Source of the DNA: Carposina sasakii
Lineage: Eukaryota; Arthropoda; Insecta; Lepidoptera; Carposinidae
Assembly (NCBI GenBank): GCA_014607495.2
Contig: CP053160.1
Span: 5,146,001-5,210,000 of the forward strand
Length of the DNA stretch: 64,000 nucleotides
Direction: 5' to 3'
Shown here: piece by piece, positions 1-11,037 of the stretch
Layout of the letters: every line of letters begins with the position of its first letter
How positions within the stretch are numbered: the stretch's first letter is position 1
The notes under the pieces: generated by a model
The model's database searches: none
Seen by the model: the letters and a program-made list of their open reading frames with translations, nothing else
Told to the model about the DNA's origin: nothing
Translations under genes and position numbers: made by a program

Positions 1-399
1 AATCAATATCACAAAATGTGGGATTGAAGTAGATAATAATTATGTGCATGAGTACACCTACTAGGCCAGTAGAACATTCAATATATAGACATTTTTTCTG
101 AGAACAGTCAGGACTCAGAAAAATATTACATTCTTATTGGTCAGCTATTAATATTGAGAGATGAATCTTAAGTGCCTGGAAGAACTTAGTTCATTTAGGA
201 ACGGTTCCCTTCCTATGATCTTATAACGTCTACTTGTCGATATGTGTACTTATGCTGTCTATCGATTGACCTACAGTGCTCAGACTGGATCAGGAACACC
301 ATTAGGTATGCTAATCGCCTACCAAAAAGGAACTGGACAGTAAAAGTGCCGGCCATGGTAGTCGTTTAGACACCGAAAGATAGACGAACAGTGCAACTG

Positions 400-520
400 G
401 CTGGATGCTACAGAGCGGCTGCCTGGGGTAGGAGTAAGACGAGATGGAGATGGCGGTATGACCTCGATTCGAGTTTAACTGCATCATGAAAAGGCCTTTG
501 GATAGCAGTAAGATTCCTAT
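400..520 (+). pseudogene. Possible degraded LINE C-terminal fragment
   Basis: On the plus strand a short stretch reads G-R-S-K-T-R-W followed by a D-L-D-S motif, then an in-frame stop. This resembles the conserved tail found downstream of the reverse transcriptase in many insect non-LTR elements of the RTE type. There is no open frame of useful length and nothing else of a LINE nearby, so at best this is an old relic. The call rests on a short motif and could be chance. Confidence 0.25.
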
Positions 521-2012
521 GCTATAATATATATATATATTATATTGTCAGTTCATCACCTTTGTATTTTTTTAATTTGACTACAAACTTAGGTTACTTG
601 TTAAAAAAGGTTGTCGCGCCATAGGATAGCACTTTTAAAATTCTTATTAGTCAGCTGTTGGTAAGTTTTTTCATAATTATACCTTTTGAATTTAGTTTAA
701 TGAAGTGTGCGAATTACGTGAAATCATTATTTTGAATGAATAGGAAAGAATCAGGAAAAAAATTATAAACCTTTTGGTAATTGTACTTTGACAATGCTAA
801 GTTGATGTCTGTTGTTTTGTCTCCAATGATTATTTATTTATCTAGTTGAATTACTGAAATATACACGTATTTCAGTTTTTTATGCATTTCATTACAAAAT
901 AGGGCATAACCCTGAAGCCGTATTTTTTTTAAATGGGTCTTCCTACCCATGAAGGTAGAAAATGGGCTGTACTTTTACATCTCAATAGAAATAATACCCG
1001 TTTTCCAGTCATCCTGTATACAAAAAGACAAAATATCAATTACGGTGACATTATTAAATTACGGTGGCCCTCTTTTTTGCCACCGGAGCCACTGGAGTTG
1101 CGACACCGTACTTAGAATTAAGTAACAAATTTCAAATTATAACGGACACTATTATTTTAATTGTAATAATTCATTTGCAATTACGTCGATACATCTAATC
1201 TTTAATCATCTGTAAAATTTCTTTTTAAACAGCCTTTTAGTTTTTTAAATACACATGACACCGTTATATAATAAATTTGTATTCCTGCGGCACCGCAGGT
1301 TATACTTACGTTTTTGGCGGGAAAACTGTTCAGTGTATCAAACATCCTTGTACTTGGTATATGATGGCTTGACAGAGCAGTGCGGGGAAAGATAGCTTAG
1401 CATCCATCTCATTCATTATGATGAAATAGTGTAATGTTCAAAATGCGCCAGCGTTATTGACTTTTTCCGCGGGACATTTTTAAAAAGCTGTTACAGGTAC
1501 TACCGGGTTAAGTTAAATTACTGCTCATGGTGTAAATAATAGTGTCATTTAATGTATTTTTAAAATATGTATGTATTCTGTTAAATTAATTCACCCGAAA
1601 ATTGAAATAGCCAAATTTATTTTTGCAAATGAAGTGGAGACATAGCACCGCAATTAGATTTAGAGCCTTTGATAATTTTTTTAATGCGTAAACAAATAGA
1701 TTTTGGTCTTAAGTTTTAAACGTTAGTCTAGATCACTGTCTGAACTTAATGAAAAAAAATTAATAAATGTGCATTTTGCACTTTCCACTACGATTTTCAT
1801 CCACGCCGCGCTATAAACGTACCTGGGAAATTCACCCACATATGTTTCGCCAACATCCGTGGCTTCCTCAGGATTATAGAAATTAGTAAATTAGTAAACC
1901 ACTAATTATGAAACTCTAAAATGTACATTTTGATTGTACAGTACAGTCATAGGTACATTACAGTGAATAAAATATAATGTGCAAATTTAAAGTGTGATCG
2001 CGCCGGGATTTT

Positions 2013-2030
2013 TCGTAGCACGTGCTACGA
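2013..2030. repeat. 18-bp perfect palindrome around CACGTG
   Basis: TCGTAGCACGTGCTACGA reads identically on both strands and has an E-box (CACGTG) at its centre. Further partial copies of GCTACGA/GCTACGG follow within 20 bp. It could be a protein-binding site or simply a short inverted repeat; nothing adjacent gives it a target gene. Confidence 0.5.
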
Positions 2031-2164
2031 GCTACGAACCTGCTACGGAAGATGCGTATTCTACAATGCCAATATGTTGCTGTTTGTTTTTAATTTTATA
2101 CTTAATCTTATACTTGTTACATATTTAGGTATGCGTATTTAAATCTAGACAATTATCAAAAATG

Positions 2165-2219
2165 TATAACTGCCTACCACGTAAGGGATAAAGGCGTGAT
2201 TATATGTATGTATGTATAA
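2165..2219 (-). repeat. Fragment of the TTATCCC...GGGTAGGC dispersed repeat
   Basis: Read on the minus strand, this begins with tandem ATAC units and continues through ATAATCACGCCTTTATCCC to GGTAGGCAG. It matches the first ~50 bp of the ~250-bp repeats at 38488-38740 and 58968-59230 and ends there, so it is a truncated copy. Confidence 0.65.
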
Positions 2220-2399
2220 CTGTGATATATAAATCATCAGCCAATTGAATAATCTATTTCGTTACGATACCTATAATACTAACCTCCGCCTTGTACAAAC
2301 CAACACCTACATTTTTCAGTTAGTAAATTAATTACGTACCCAGCCTACAATGAATCCTGCAAAAACATTTAATTGCAATTTAAAACGCTCATAAAGCGA

Positions 2400-2560
2400 T
2401 GCTAGAGGAACTTCGAATCAGTCAGCCTCAAACGAGTGGATCTGACAGGCTGCGCTCGATCGAGTCCGGCAGGTTTGCATTGAGCGTACGCCGGCGCAGC
2501 TCTGCAACCTTCTCGAATGACAGCGCATAAAAACAACCGACACGCGGTATTCGAGCCAAG
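2400..2560. promoter_or_regulatory. CpG-richer block, possible untranslated first exon or promoter
   Basis: This stretch has clearly more G+C and CpG than the surrounding AT-rich DNA, and it contains a TCAGT initiator-like pentamer near 2418. In moth intergenic DNA such blocks often mark transcription starts or conserved elements. No coding frame, TATA box or convincing splice pair could be tied to it, so the call is weak. Confidence 0.2.
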
Positions 2561-4672
2561 GTCCTGTAAGGAGATATATTAGTGAGATAGTCGAGAATTA
2601 AGTGAAGTGCTCGGAATGCTTGCATAGCAGCTAATTAATATGATTGCACTCATTATGTGTCACCCATTGACGGTCGATTGGTAATGTTATTCAACTAAAT
2701 CGATTTCGTGATAAATCTATCTTCATGCTATCGTAAAACGTGGCAACTACGATAAGATAGTATAATCATGGGCTGCCTGAGTACCTACTATTTGAGTAGA
2801 CTGTAACATAGGCCTCACCGATTTGAACTCTATCCGAATATCTACGAGTAACCCCTTTTTGGTCTGTTCTTCTGACGATTTCCGAGTGTAAGCACCCAGT
2901 CTTTTCCCACCTTTCTGTACGCATCGAGGCTGAGCCTCAAGCACACCGGATGCATATGCGTACATGTAAGCGTAGACATATAAAAAATGTTGGCATGATT
3001 CGCGGCCGTAAGCTTCCTTATATACTTCTAACAAGTATATATAAGGAAGAATATGGTCGAATTTGATACCTCTACTACATATACAAAGGACAAGAGTTTA
3101 GCGCCGTCTAGTGCGCGTGGGATGAAAGGAAATACTGGTTTGCCGCTAAGGTCGCATCTGTCTGTATTCTAAGTTTTATGTTAGACTTACTTTTGTTTGT
3201 ACATCAAATAATAGAAGAGAATATAATTTACTGACCTCTTAGTTGCTAAAATTTTTTCTACAGTTTATTTCCTGGAGACTCTTGTTATTCCTATGAGCTC
3301 TAAGGATAATATGCCTAGTCATATGAATGCAAGTGGATAACTATTTGTTAGGAATATTACAAAATGTATGTGAGCACTGTTGCTGTAGGATTCTCATAAA
3401 TGGCGTAGGCCAAGAATACTAAACATTGCCTAGGTCTAAACACATTCTGAATACCACTTTAACCCGAGGTTAAACATGACAGGTTCTCGATTTAAAGCAA
3501 ATGTCGTAATGAAGATATTTCATCTTTGCGACCAAATTAACGTGGGAACCCGTCTTATCCGCGCATATCTGCCGCAAGCAACTCCTATGTTTTACTGTGA
3601 CTAATTCGTTTATTGTTCTTATATAATTGCGTGTCCGAATAATTTTTTATACATCTGATACGGATTGAGCGTCCTCGCCATAGTTTTTGCCCTTTGGCAA
3701 TTTTGTTATTGCAAAATAATTGTATTATAGTAAAGTAAGTTATGTGATAGTTAGTTGATTCATAACCTTTAGTCTCACACATGTTTAGAGCAGATGGATG
3801 AAATTAAGCAGTATATAATATTCCTATCATCTTCTTTTAAGCCTCACAAGCTAGTAGGTGGTTTGGTCTATGTAATCTGGGAACTTGCCAACGTCTGCAC
3901 TATCACAATCCGGTTCTTGCAAATACGTCACATTATATTGTAAAAACCCACGGTATATCCCTGCGGAATATCCCGGCATTTGGAATTAATTGAAATTCAG
4001 ATTTAGCACTGAGATAGGCATACGAGTTACGAGTAATTCCAACCAGCAGATTATGGTGAACTGTCATCTCTTCAGATGTGACCCTATTTATATACTTTTT
4101 TACAATTATCGTAATTACCAACTGAGACAGCGACGAAACTAAGCTACGGTCGAAAATCATGCCATATTTAATAGCAGTCCACGGATGATTCGCATTTAGG
4201 CAAGGTTCATACATTGTGGCAAAAGAAATTATGCAAGTTTGTTTATTATATTTTATAGCTTTATTAAATCACACCTAAAACTGCAAGGTCTCACCCCTGA
4301 CATATTAAAGAGGTATCGTGATGAATAGATCATTTTGTGACACCAATTTCTCTATAAGGTGCCGATAGATGCATTCTATGCATATAATGAAGACTCTCCC
4401 ACACAGATTCATCACAATGTGATTTTATTAAATCTGATAGGTATTGTTGTAACTATAGCTACCATGTTTTATTTATTTATTTATTATTTATTATTATTCT
4501 GACTTAAATGATCAACGTATCAACTACAAAAAAATGAATGTTGATATCATTGAATGTAATTTATTAAATTATTTCTCAAATATTATTACAAGAGAGTTGA
4601 AAAGGTTTAGTTTTTCATAAAGGTTGTTCATACACACAGGAAATAGAATCTAGGTAACTATTTTTTATAGAG

Positions 4673-5799
4673 TGTTGCGGCCAGCTCCCGTTTCAGCGGG
4701 TCCGGCCGGGGAAAGGATCCCCGGGGTGACGAACGCGGTGGGCCCGGGGCGTAACTCCCAAACCCGCGCTGGTCGCGTCCGCCTCGCGCACCCTTCACCC
4801 GTGTGCGCAGCTCCGATATCAGCCGCGGCGTCGTCGCGTACTAAATACGCGCCGGTCACCCTATTGTATGTTGTTGTCAAACCCACCCACTGTATGTTGT
4901 TGTCGCACCCCTGTATGTTGTTGTCGTACGCGGGAGTGAGAGAGACAAAACACACTTTTCTTCCAAACTGCGGGCAAGAGGTCAGTCTTCAGGCAGTCTT
5001 CAATGGCTTCTCTTGTTCCTATTTTGCTTCCTTTTCACTTTTCTTCTTATTTTTCTTCTTAGGAACTCGCCTCGGATTGAACACACAAAATCCGTGCGAC
5101 TTACAAATATGTCGACGGTTCACCCTTACCGTCTGGAACGCGGTAGAAATTCTCTACGATTTCTTCTAACATTTTATCTAGTTTGTCCCTTGACTGACCT
5201 CTTTTGCGCCCTATATTTATTTCAAAATAAACATTACATACATGTGTTATACATTGTTAAAAAGGTCTTAATTAGCTCTATCTAATTATATAAGAATCTT
5301 ATTTTTAAGTTTAAACAATAAAAAGTTGTCAAAGGAGAAAAGTCAAAAATCTTACCAATTTTACCGACTTGCTAAGTTTAGCCCTTAATAAAAACTAATT
5401 TATACAATCTATATACATGAATTATATATCACTAGAAAGGGCATAAACTGAACTCTAATAAGAAATAATCAGATTCATTCTAATTGGAATATTCTCGAAG
5501 CTACTGTGAGCACAAGTTCAAAATCTTAATAAACTATGAAACCGCAAATATCTACTAAAGTAATTATTCAATTTACTTAAAAATACTCTTAATGTGCTCA
5601 GAATAGCTACCTACACCTAATAAAACTCGAAGGGATAAGAAATAAGTCAGACACAAAACAACCCTACCTAGTACAAACTTAATGCTAGCGCTATACCTAA
5701 CATGTATTGCAAACTCTTTATTCAAACATCAACCTTATCTATATGTACATAACATCGAATCATTCAATTTGGGTAGGTTTCATGTCTTCGTCGCCGACA
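4673..5799 (-). repeat. BEL/Pao 3' LTR
   Basis: This 1,127-bp LTR has TG...CA ends. It matches the copy at 11399-12523 with only about three differences: one extra G in a G run near 4750, a G/A substitution near 4800 and one extra T in a T run near 5040. The U5-side 190 bp (4673-4860) is GC- and CpG-rich while the rest is AT-rich. Three copies of TGTATGTTGTTGTC lie between about 4865 and 4928. Confidence 0.95.
5193..5220 (-). promoter_or_regulatory. Putative LTR core promoter (TATA plus TCAGT initiator), 3' LTR copy
   Basis: On the minus strand an ATAAATATA box (5212-5220) precedes a TCAGT pentamer (5193-5197), the arthropod initiator, by roughly 25 bp. The same pair occurs in the 5' LTR at 11917-11944, where it would drive the genomic transcript. 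The spacing is slightly shorter than the usual 30 bp, so the assignment is tentative. Confidence 0.35.
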
Positions 5800-6668
5800 T
5801 TCTCCCCCTCGTGCAGAGCACCAACTCCCGGCTCCGGCGACGACTCCACCGGCACCACCAGGATGATTTTCGAATGCGGGCGACGCAGTACTCCTCCGGG
5901 CGTCGCGACATCGACGACTCTCGTTCTCCCATCAGGTCCAGGGTAGACTTGGGTGATTCTTCCTTTTGGCCAGGTGCAGCGTGGTAGTGTGTGATCCACC
6001 ACCAGCACGATGTCTCCACAACGCAGGTCCCTTGTTGCTGCTCGTCCATCAATCTTCCTGGGCAGCAACGTCGGCAGGTACTCCTTGATCCACCTGCTCC
6101 AGAAGTGGTCGACCATGCGTTGTGTGCTCTTCCATGTGCTCCGTCCTGCCATATCTTGATCGGTGAAGGCGCCCACCCTAGGCGCTCCGCAGGATCTCCC
6201 AATCAGGAAATGATTGGGAGTGAGAGCTTCTTCACTGGCGTTCTCGTCCAAGTCTGTCAAGGGTCTTGAGTTGACGATATGTTCTGCTTCTACCAGCAGC
6301 GTGTGCAGTACTTCTTCTCTTGGGGTCTTCTCGTTCAGGGTCGCTGCAAGGGCTGTTTTCACGGAACGGACCATTCTTTCCCAGGCTCCGCCCATGTTCG
6401 GTGCGCCAGGTGGTATGAATTTCCACCGGACGCCAATCTTCTCTGCTTCGGTCGCTAGAGTGTCTTCTTTCTTCAATTCTTCTATGGCCTCTTGCAGTTC
6501 TCTCATCGCCCCGACGAAGTTGGTCCCGTTGTCGCTGAACAACACGCTGGGCATTCCTCTTCGTGCAGCCATTCGTCGGAGAGCCAGTATCATTGAGTCG
6601 GTTGATAGAGAGGTAGCCAACTCAATGTGTACCGCTCTTGTGGTGAGGCATGTGAATAGAGCCCCCAC
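5760..6668 (-). pseudogene. BEL/Pao integrase core and C-terminal part, separated from pol by a frame break
   Basis: This 302-codon open frame carries the second half of the retroviral-type integrase catalytic core: an S-D-N-G-T-N-F motif with the second catalytic Asp near residue 46, and a G-G-A-W-E-R motif with the catalytic Glu near residue 97. The usual BEL/Pao C-terminal region follows and ends inside the 3' LTR. The first catalytic Asp (A-V-D-Y-F-G-P) lies in the neighbouring frame of the main pol ORF. The nominal start is a GTG codon inside the catalytic domain and is surely not a real initiation site. The two frames part at a run of five C (plus strand) at 6662-6666, which fits a one-base length change in a homopolymer. 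The copy is therefore non-functional as written, unless this is an assembly error. Confidence 0.85.
5800..5810 (-). promoter_or_regulatory. Polypurine tract of the BEL/Pao element
   Basis: GAGGGGGAGAA (minus strand) abuts the 3' LTR directly. A purine run at this point is the expected primer for plus-strand DNA synthesis. Confidence 0.8.
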
Positions 6669-9600
6669 CTCTTCTCATATCTTCTTCCGATCGTCACAAT
6701 CATTGGGCCGAAGTAGTCCACCGCAGCACACGTAAAGGGGTGTGCTCCATGTCGCAGTCGTTCTTCTGGCAGATCTCCCGTCGGCACCGGTTGTGGTATC
6801 GTCTTCTTGACCCTGCACCATTGACAGTGATGCAGAGTCCATTTAACCGCAGATCGTAGTCCCAGAATCCAGTACCGCTGTCTTAACTCGTTGATGACCG
6901 TCGCGTGGTTCCCATGGTTGAACCTCTCGTGGTAATGCTGGATCAGCAACTTCGTGACGTAATTCTTCCCATCCAATACAACTGGTCTTTTGAAGTTGCG
7001 ATCAATGTTCTGTGCCGCGTCGATTCTTCCTCGTAGATGTAGTAGACCATTCTCTTCTATGACATCCAACTTCTTCAATTTGCTACTTCTGTCTAGAGGT
7101 TTCGATCTTCGCAGGCAGGTCATCTCCTCTTCAAAACAATCTCTCTGGCTTCTTTGTAGTAGAAGCTTTTCTGCTTGCTCTAGGTACGTAGCTTCTAGAG
7201 GTATGAAGCGACGTACTTCTTTGCTCTTCTTCACGGTAACTGATCGTGCAGGGACATTCTTCTTCTTCCTGTTGACTTTCCACGAGGTGTCGTCTATTTC
7301 TCTCTTCCTCGCAGCGTGGACTCGATTCTTCTTTCTGCACATGTCAATGAACTGCAAAACTCTGGCAGTTGCTCTCCATAATCTTGTCCAGCTGGAGAAC
7401 CTCAGTGGACCAGGAGTCATCATCTTCGGGCCAGCGATTGCAGCAACTACTGCATTCTTTTCTTCCCCAGTAGGCTTCGTCTTGAAGGATCTGGGAGCTG
7501 GCCATTCTTCTTCTTTTCTCTGAAGAAACTCGGGGCCTGTGAACCATCTGTGCGCCTGGTTGAAGTTCTCAGGAATCTCTCGCGTCGCATCATCTGCCGG
7601 ATTTTGTGCCGTGGGAATCCAACGCCACTCTTGAGGCTTCGTTGTCTCTTCTATTTCCGCCAGGCGATGTGCGACGTAAGGCTTGAATGTCCTGGGGTCC
7701 GACTTAATCCAGGACAGTACAGTGCTGGAGTCGGTCCAGAAGATCTTCCTCTTCGTCTTCAGGTCTAACTCCTTCTCGACTGAGTGAGCCAATCTGCTTC
7801 CCAGTAACGCCGCCTGCAGCTCCAGCCGAGGAATCGATATCGGCTTCAGCGGCGTCACCCTCGCCTTTCCAGCCAACAGAGACACCAGTATCTTGCCATC
7901 TTCATTCTTCGTACGCCAATACACGGCGGCGGCGTATGCTGTCTCGCTGGCATCTGTGAAGACGTGCAGCTCCCCCTCAGTGTTGGTCGGAGATATGCAT
8001 CTTGGAATATGCAGATCTCGCAGCAGCTGTAGGTTCTTCATATACTTCTTCCAGGTTTCACAGGCTTCTTCAGTTATCTCTTCATCCCATCCAACCCCGC
8101 TTCTCCAGACATCTTGCATCAGTTTCTTCCCTTGTATCAGTACTGGAGAGACTAATCCCATGGGGTCGAATGTTGACATGATCGCGCTGGTGATTTCTCT
8201 CTTCGTCGGAGTTCTGGCCTCGTTAATAACATCTTCTGGAGTGTTCCGCAGACTCGTTCTAAACCCCAATGCATCTTCTTTGATGAACCAACGAAGTCCC
8301 AGAGTCTTCTCTTCATGACCCAGCGTGATTTCAGTCTTCATTTCTTCGGTCTTCATGTCAGCAAGAACTTCTGGATGGTTTGAAGCCCAACCGCGCAGTT
8401 CAAACCCAGCCTTCAGATGAATGGTATCCACTTCTTTGGCAATCTTCTTTGCTGCTTCAATCGTGGCGAAACTCTGCAAGTAGTCATCCATATAATGATT
8501 TCGCACGATCGCTCTTGCTGCCTCAGGATACTCTTCTTTATGTTCTGCTGCATTCCGATTCTTAATATAGATAGCTGTACTGGGAGAGGATGCCGCACCG
8601 AAGATGACTGACTTCATTCTGTATTTCTTCGGAGATCCCTCTTGTCCTTGGCCCCTCCACAGGAATCTCAAGCTATCTCGATCTTCATCTCGTATTCTTA
8701 TTTGCAGGAACATTTCCTTGATGTCTGCTACTACTGCGATGTGACTCTGCCGAAACCTCAAAAGAACTCCAAACAGTGACTGCAACAAGTCTGGTCCCGG
8801 CAGCAGTGCATCGTTGAGACTCTTTCCTTGGACCTTGGCGGCAGCATCAAAGACAATCCTCATCTTCTTCTTCGTCGGATGCGTTACGGCGAAGTGCGGG
8901 AGATACCATTCTCTATCTGATGTACATTCTTCTGGTGCTTCTTCCGCGTAGTCATTCTCGAGAAGATGATTGATTTGCCGCTCATATTCTTTCTTCATGT
9001 CGATGTCCTTGTCTAGCTTCTTCTCAATATTCTTCAATCTGTTTTCAGCAGATTTGTAGCTAGCAGGCATCCTTTCATCTTCTGTCTTCCATAGAAGTCC
9101 TGTTTCGAAGCGACCTCCTTCAATGCGACGACTTGTCTTCTCTAGTGGCTGCAGGGCTTTGGCTTCAATATCCATACTCGGGCGACGAGGCTGTATCCCC
9201 AGCGACTCAATACTGAAATGCTCCTTGATGATCTTCTCCATGTGGTCATCTTCTTCTCCAGCCAGCTGCGCACAGTTGATGAAGTGCACTGGCTTCGACC
9301 CTCCTCCATCGGTGCCATGCAGTACCCAACCTAACTCAGTGAGGGAGGCGATGGGTTGGTTCTTCTTTCCCCTCTTGATGGCTCTTGACACGATGAGGTG
9401 CCAGTTGTCTTGCCCAATCAACAACTGTGGTGGATCTTCATTGTAGTGCAGCTGGTCTGCCATCTTCTTTAGATGTGAGCATTCTTCTATCCTAGACTTC
9501 TTGATGTATTGAGGCGCGAGGTCCATCTTGTCAATTGTTCGAACCTCGTTCAATCTCTTCTTGCCCTCTTGATGAACTCCTCGTATCTCCATAGACAGCC

Positions 9601-11032
9601 TTTGAGAGTTCTTCTTCATAATAGTCTTCCCGCCGACAGTGGATATCGCCAAAGTCTCTTCCGGTCCTGACGCTCCAATCTTCTCTGCCACTGCTGAGTC
9701 TAACAGTGATACGGTAGACCCTTCATCCAGTAGCGCCAGGACCTTTTCCGAACCCCTGGGACCATACAACTCCACAGGAATTATCTTCAGGAAGGCTCTT
9801 GCTGTACTCGCAGCGTTGACCGGCAGCACGACGTGATTGGAGACCTCTTGGACGTCTTCTTCTTCTTTCTCCGGCTGCTGCTGTCTCTTCTCTGTATTGT
9901 GCAGCAGTTGATGATGAAGACGCTTGCAGATCTTGCATGGAGGTCTCTTGCAGGTTTCCTTCCGATGAGGACTATGCAGACACTTGAAGCATAGCCTGGA
10001 CTTCTTCACAATATCCCATCTCTCTTGCACCGAAGACTCCTTGAAGCGTCGACATTCATACAGCCGGTGCTCCCCTCGGCAAGCTGGACACTCCATCTTC
10101 TCAGCCCGCGTTGGTTCTACTCGTTGCTCCGGCGGCCTTGGCTTCTCCGTAGTCTGATGCGTGAAGTGTTGCTTCAGGCCAAATCTTCTCGGCGTTTCAG
10201 GTGCTGCATATGCTCCACATCTATCAGCTTCTCGGTCTAGGAACCTGGACATCAACACCAGGTCCGGCTCTTCACTGTCTTCATGTTCAGCGGCGAAGTC
10301 GTACCATCTAAACTTCATGATAGGACCCATCTTCTCTTCGATGGCCTTCTTCATCTCTGGCGAATACAGGAAATGTATCTTCTTCAGATTCTTGATCGTC
10401 GCAACCCCATTACTGACGATGCTGGCGAATAAGCATACATCCCTCGCAGTATCCATGATCTTCGGTAATGCCTTCATTCTTTCCAGTTCGTGCATCACCA
10501 AAGCATCTGGTCTTCCAAATCTTCTACGCAACGCATCGATGATTTCTTCAGGTGCAGAATCAGAATACAAAATATTCTTGATCGCCTCTCTTGCTGCCCC
10601 CTTCAGCGCTCTTCTCAGCCGCGCCATATTCTGAGTGCTTGAGAAGAGTGGTGCAGTATCTTCATATACTCTCTTGAAGGCCAGCCATTCCGCGCTGTTT
10701 CCCTCGAAGATAGGTAACTCGTGCATATAACTGGGTGGCGGTGCTGGACTTCTCACTTGACTGGACTCCATCGCCATCTTGATAGCTCCAGCCAACTCGC
10801 TGACTCGGTACCCTGAAGACTCGTGCGGCCTCGCGTCGATGGCTGGAAGAGCTTCCTTCATCGGCTCCCCCTCCTTTTCTTCAACGTCCATCGTCGCTCG
10901 GACCCATTCTTGCACGTGCGCCGTTCTGTCTTCAGGCTCCTCGTCTTCTGATCTGGACTCGTCCTCTTCATCTTCATATTGGATACGAGCCAGTCTTGCT
11001 TCTGCCAATTTTGCTTCAGCCTCTATCTTCAT
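6590..11032 (-). CDS. BEL/Pao gag-pol polyprotein (gag, protease, RT, RNase H, start of integrase)
   Basis: The 1,480-codon frame encodes, in order: an acidic N-terminal region and a DUF1759-like gag core (about 100-290); three Cys/His zinc knuckles (about 315-380); an aspartic protease with L-L-D-E-G-S (about 434-439); reverse transcriptase (about 720-880) with the catalytic Y-M-D-D at 846-849; a Pao-type connection region; RNase H with F-T-D-A-S near 1024, an acidic R-L-E-L near 1070 and W-T-D-S near 1100; and the integrase H2C2 zinc finger (about 1366-1405) with the first catalytic Asp near 1438. The frame then runs into unrelated residues and stops because of the break at 6662-6666. The first Met is at 11032, but the same frame stays open upstream with plausible coiled-coil residues, so the true gag start lies further upstream. 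The protein would form virus-like particles and copy the element RNA in the cytoplasm. Confidence 0.93.
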   Translation of the reverse strand: MKIEAEAKLAEARLARIQYEDEEDESRSEDEEPEDRTAHVQEWVRATMDVEEKEGEPMKEALPAIDARPHESSGYRVSELAGAIKMAMESSQVRSPAPPPSYMHELPIFEGNSAEWLAFKRVYEDTAPLFSSTQNMARLRRALKGAAREAIKNILYSDSAPEEIIDALRRRFGRPDALVMHELERMKALPKIMDTARDVCLFASIVSNGVATIKNLKKIHFLYSPEMKKAIEEKMGPIMKFRWYDFAAEHEDSEEPDLVLMSRFLDREADRCGAYAAPETPRRFGLKQHFTHQTTEKPRPPEQRVEPTRAEKMECPACRGEHRLYECRRFKESSVQERWDIVKKSRLCFKCLHSPHRKETCKRPPCKICKRLHHQLLHNTEKRQQQPEKEEEDVQEVSNHVVLPVNAASTARAFLKIIPVELYGPRGSEKVLALLDEGSTVSLLDSAVAEKIGASGPEETLAISTVGGKTIMKKNSQRLSMEIRGVHQEGKKRLNEVRTIDKMDLAPQYIKKSRIEECSHLKKMADQLHYNEDPPQLLIGQDNWHLIVSRAIKRGKKNQPIASLTELGWVLHGTDGGGSKPVHFINCAQLAGEEDDHMEKIIKEHFSIESLGIQPRRPSMDIEAKALQPLEKTSRRIEGGRFETGLLWKTEDERMPASYKSAENRLKNIEKKLDKDIDMKKEYERQINHLLENDYAEEAPEECTSDREWYLPHFAVTHPTKKKMRIVFDAAAKVQGKSLNDALLPGPDLLQSLFGVLLRFRQSHIAVVADIKEMFLQIRIRDEDRDSLRFLWRGQGQEGSPKKYRMKSVIFGAASSPSTAIYIKNRNAAEHKEEYPEAARAIVRNHYMDDYLQSFATIEAAKKIAKEVDTIHLKAGFELRGWASNHPEVLADMKTEEMKTEITLGHEEKTLGLRWFIKEDALGFRTSLRNTPEDVINEARTPTKREITSAIMSTFDPMGLVSPVLIQGKKLMQDVWRSGVGWDEEITEEACETWKKYMKNLQLLRDLHIPRCISPTNTEGELHVFTDASETAYAAAVYWRTKNEDGKILVSLLAGKARVTPLKPISIPRLELQAALLGSRLAHSVEKELDLKTKRKIFWTDSSTVLSWIKSDPRTFKPYVAHRLAEIEETTKPQEWRWIPTAQNPADDATREIPENFNQAHRWFTGPEFLQRKEEEWPAPRSFKTKPTGEEKNAVVAAIAGPKMMTPGPLRFSSWTRLWRATARVLQFIDMCRKKNRVHAARKREIDDTSWKVNRKKKNVPARSVTVKKSKEVRRFIPLEATYLEQAEKLLLQRSQRDCFEEEMTCLRRSKPLDRSSKLKKLDVIEENGLLHLRGRIDAAQNIDRNFKRPVVLDGKNYVTKLLIQHYHERFNHGNHATVINELRQRYWILGLRSAVKWTLHHCQWCRVKKTIPQPVPTGDLPEERLRHGAHPFTCAAVDYFGPMIVTIGRRYEKRWGLYSHASPQERYTLSWLPLYQPTQ

Positions 11033-11037
11033 TAACT

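Larger units (their letters stand above)
1..4667. other. Intergenic region left of the BEL/Pao element; no gene seen
   Basis: I found no convincing gene here. Open frames are short (under 100 codons), AT-rich and without recognisable domains. Contents include a (TA)n tract near 521-545, a possible LINE scrap near 400-520, an 18-bp perfect palindrome at 2013-2030, a fragment of a dispersed lepidopteran repeat at 2165-2219, a CpG-richer block at 2400-2560, an imperfect inverted repeat at 3012-3049 and ATTT-rich low-complexity DNA near 4466-4500. The frame at 2747-3034 on the minus strand (95 codons) is the longest without a repeat assignment; I do not recognise it. Confidence 0.7.

Noticed and set aside
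933..1115. 60-codon ORF in the left intergenic region
   Set aside because: It has no recognisable domain and is short; the surrounding sequence looks non-coding.
2747..3034. 95-codon minus-strand ORF as a host exon
   Set aside because: It matches no family I know, has no clear splice sites, and lies in repeat-like DNA.
4672..5169. 165-codon plus-strand ORF and its twin at 11368-11786
   Set aside because: Both lie within the LTRs, antisense to the element. They are duplicated only because the LTR is, and differ where single-base indels shift the frame.
5760..6668. Envelope-like third ORF of the BEL/Pao element
   Set aside because: The frame is the integrase core and tail, with catalytic Asp and Glu motifs. 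No signal peptide or membrane segment is present.
6990..7523. Plus-strand ORFs across 5991-11455, up to 177 codons
   Set aside because: They are antisense to the gag-pol frame, with composition dictated by it and no domain of their own.
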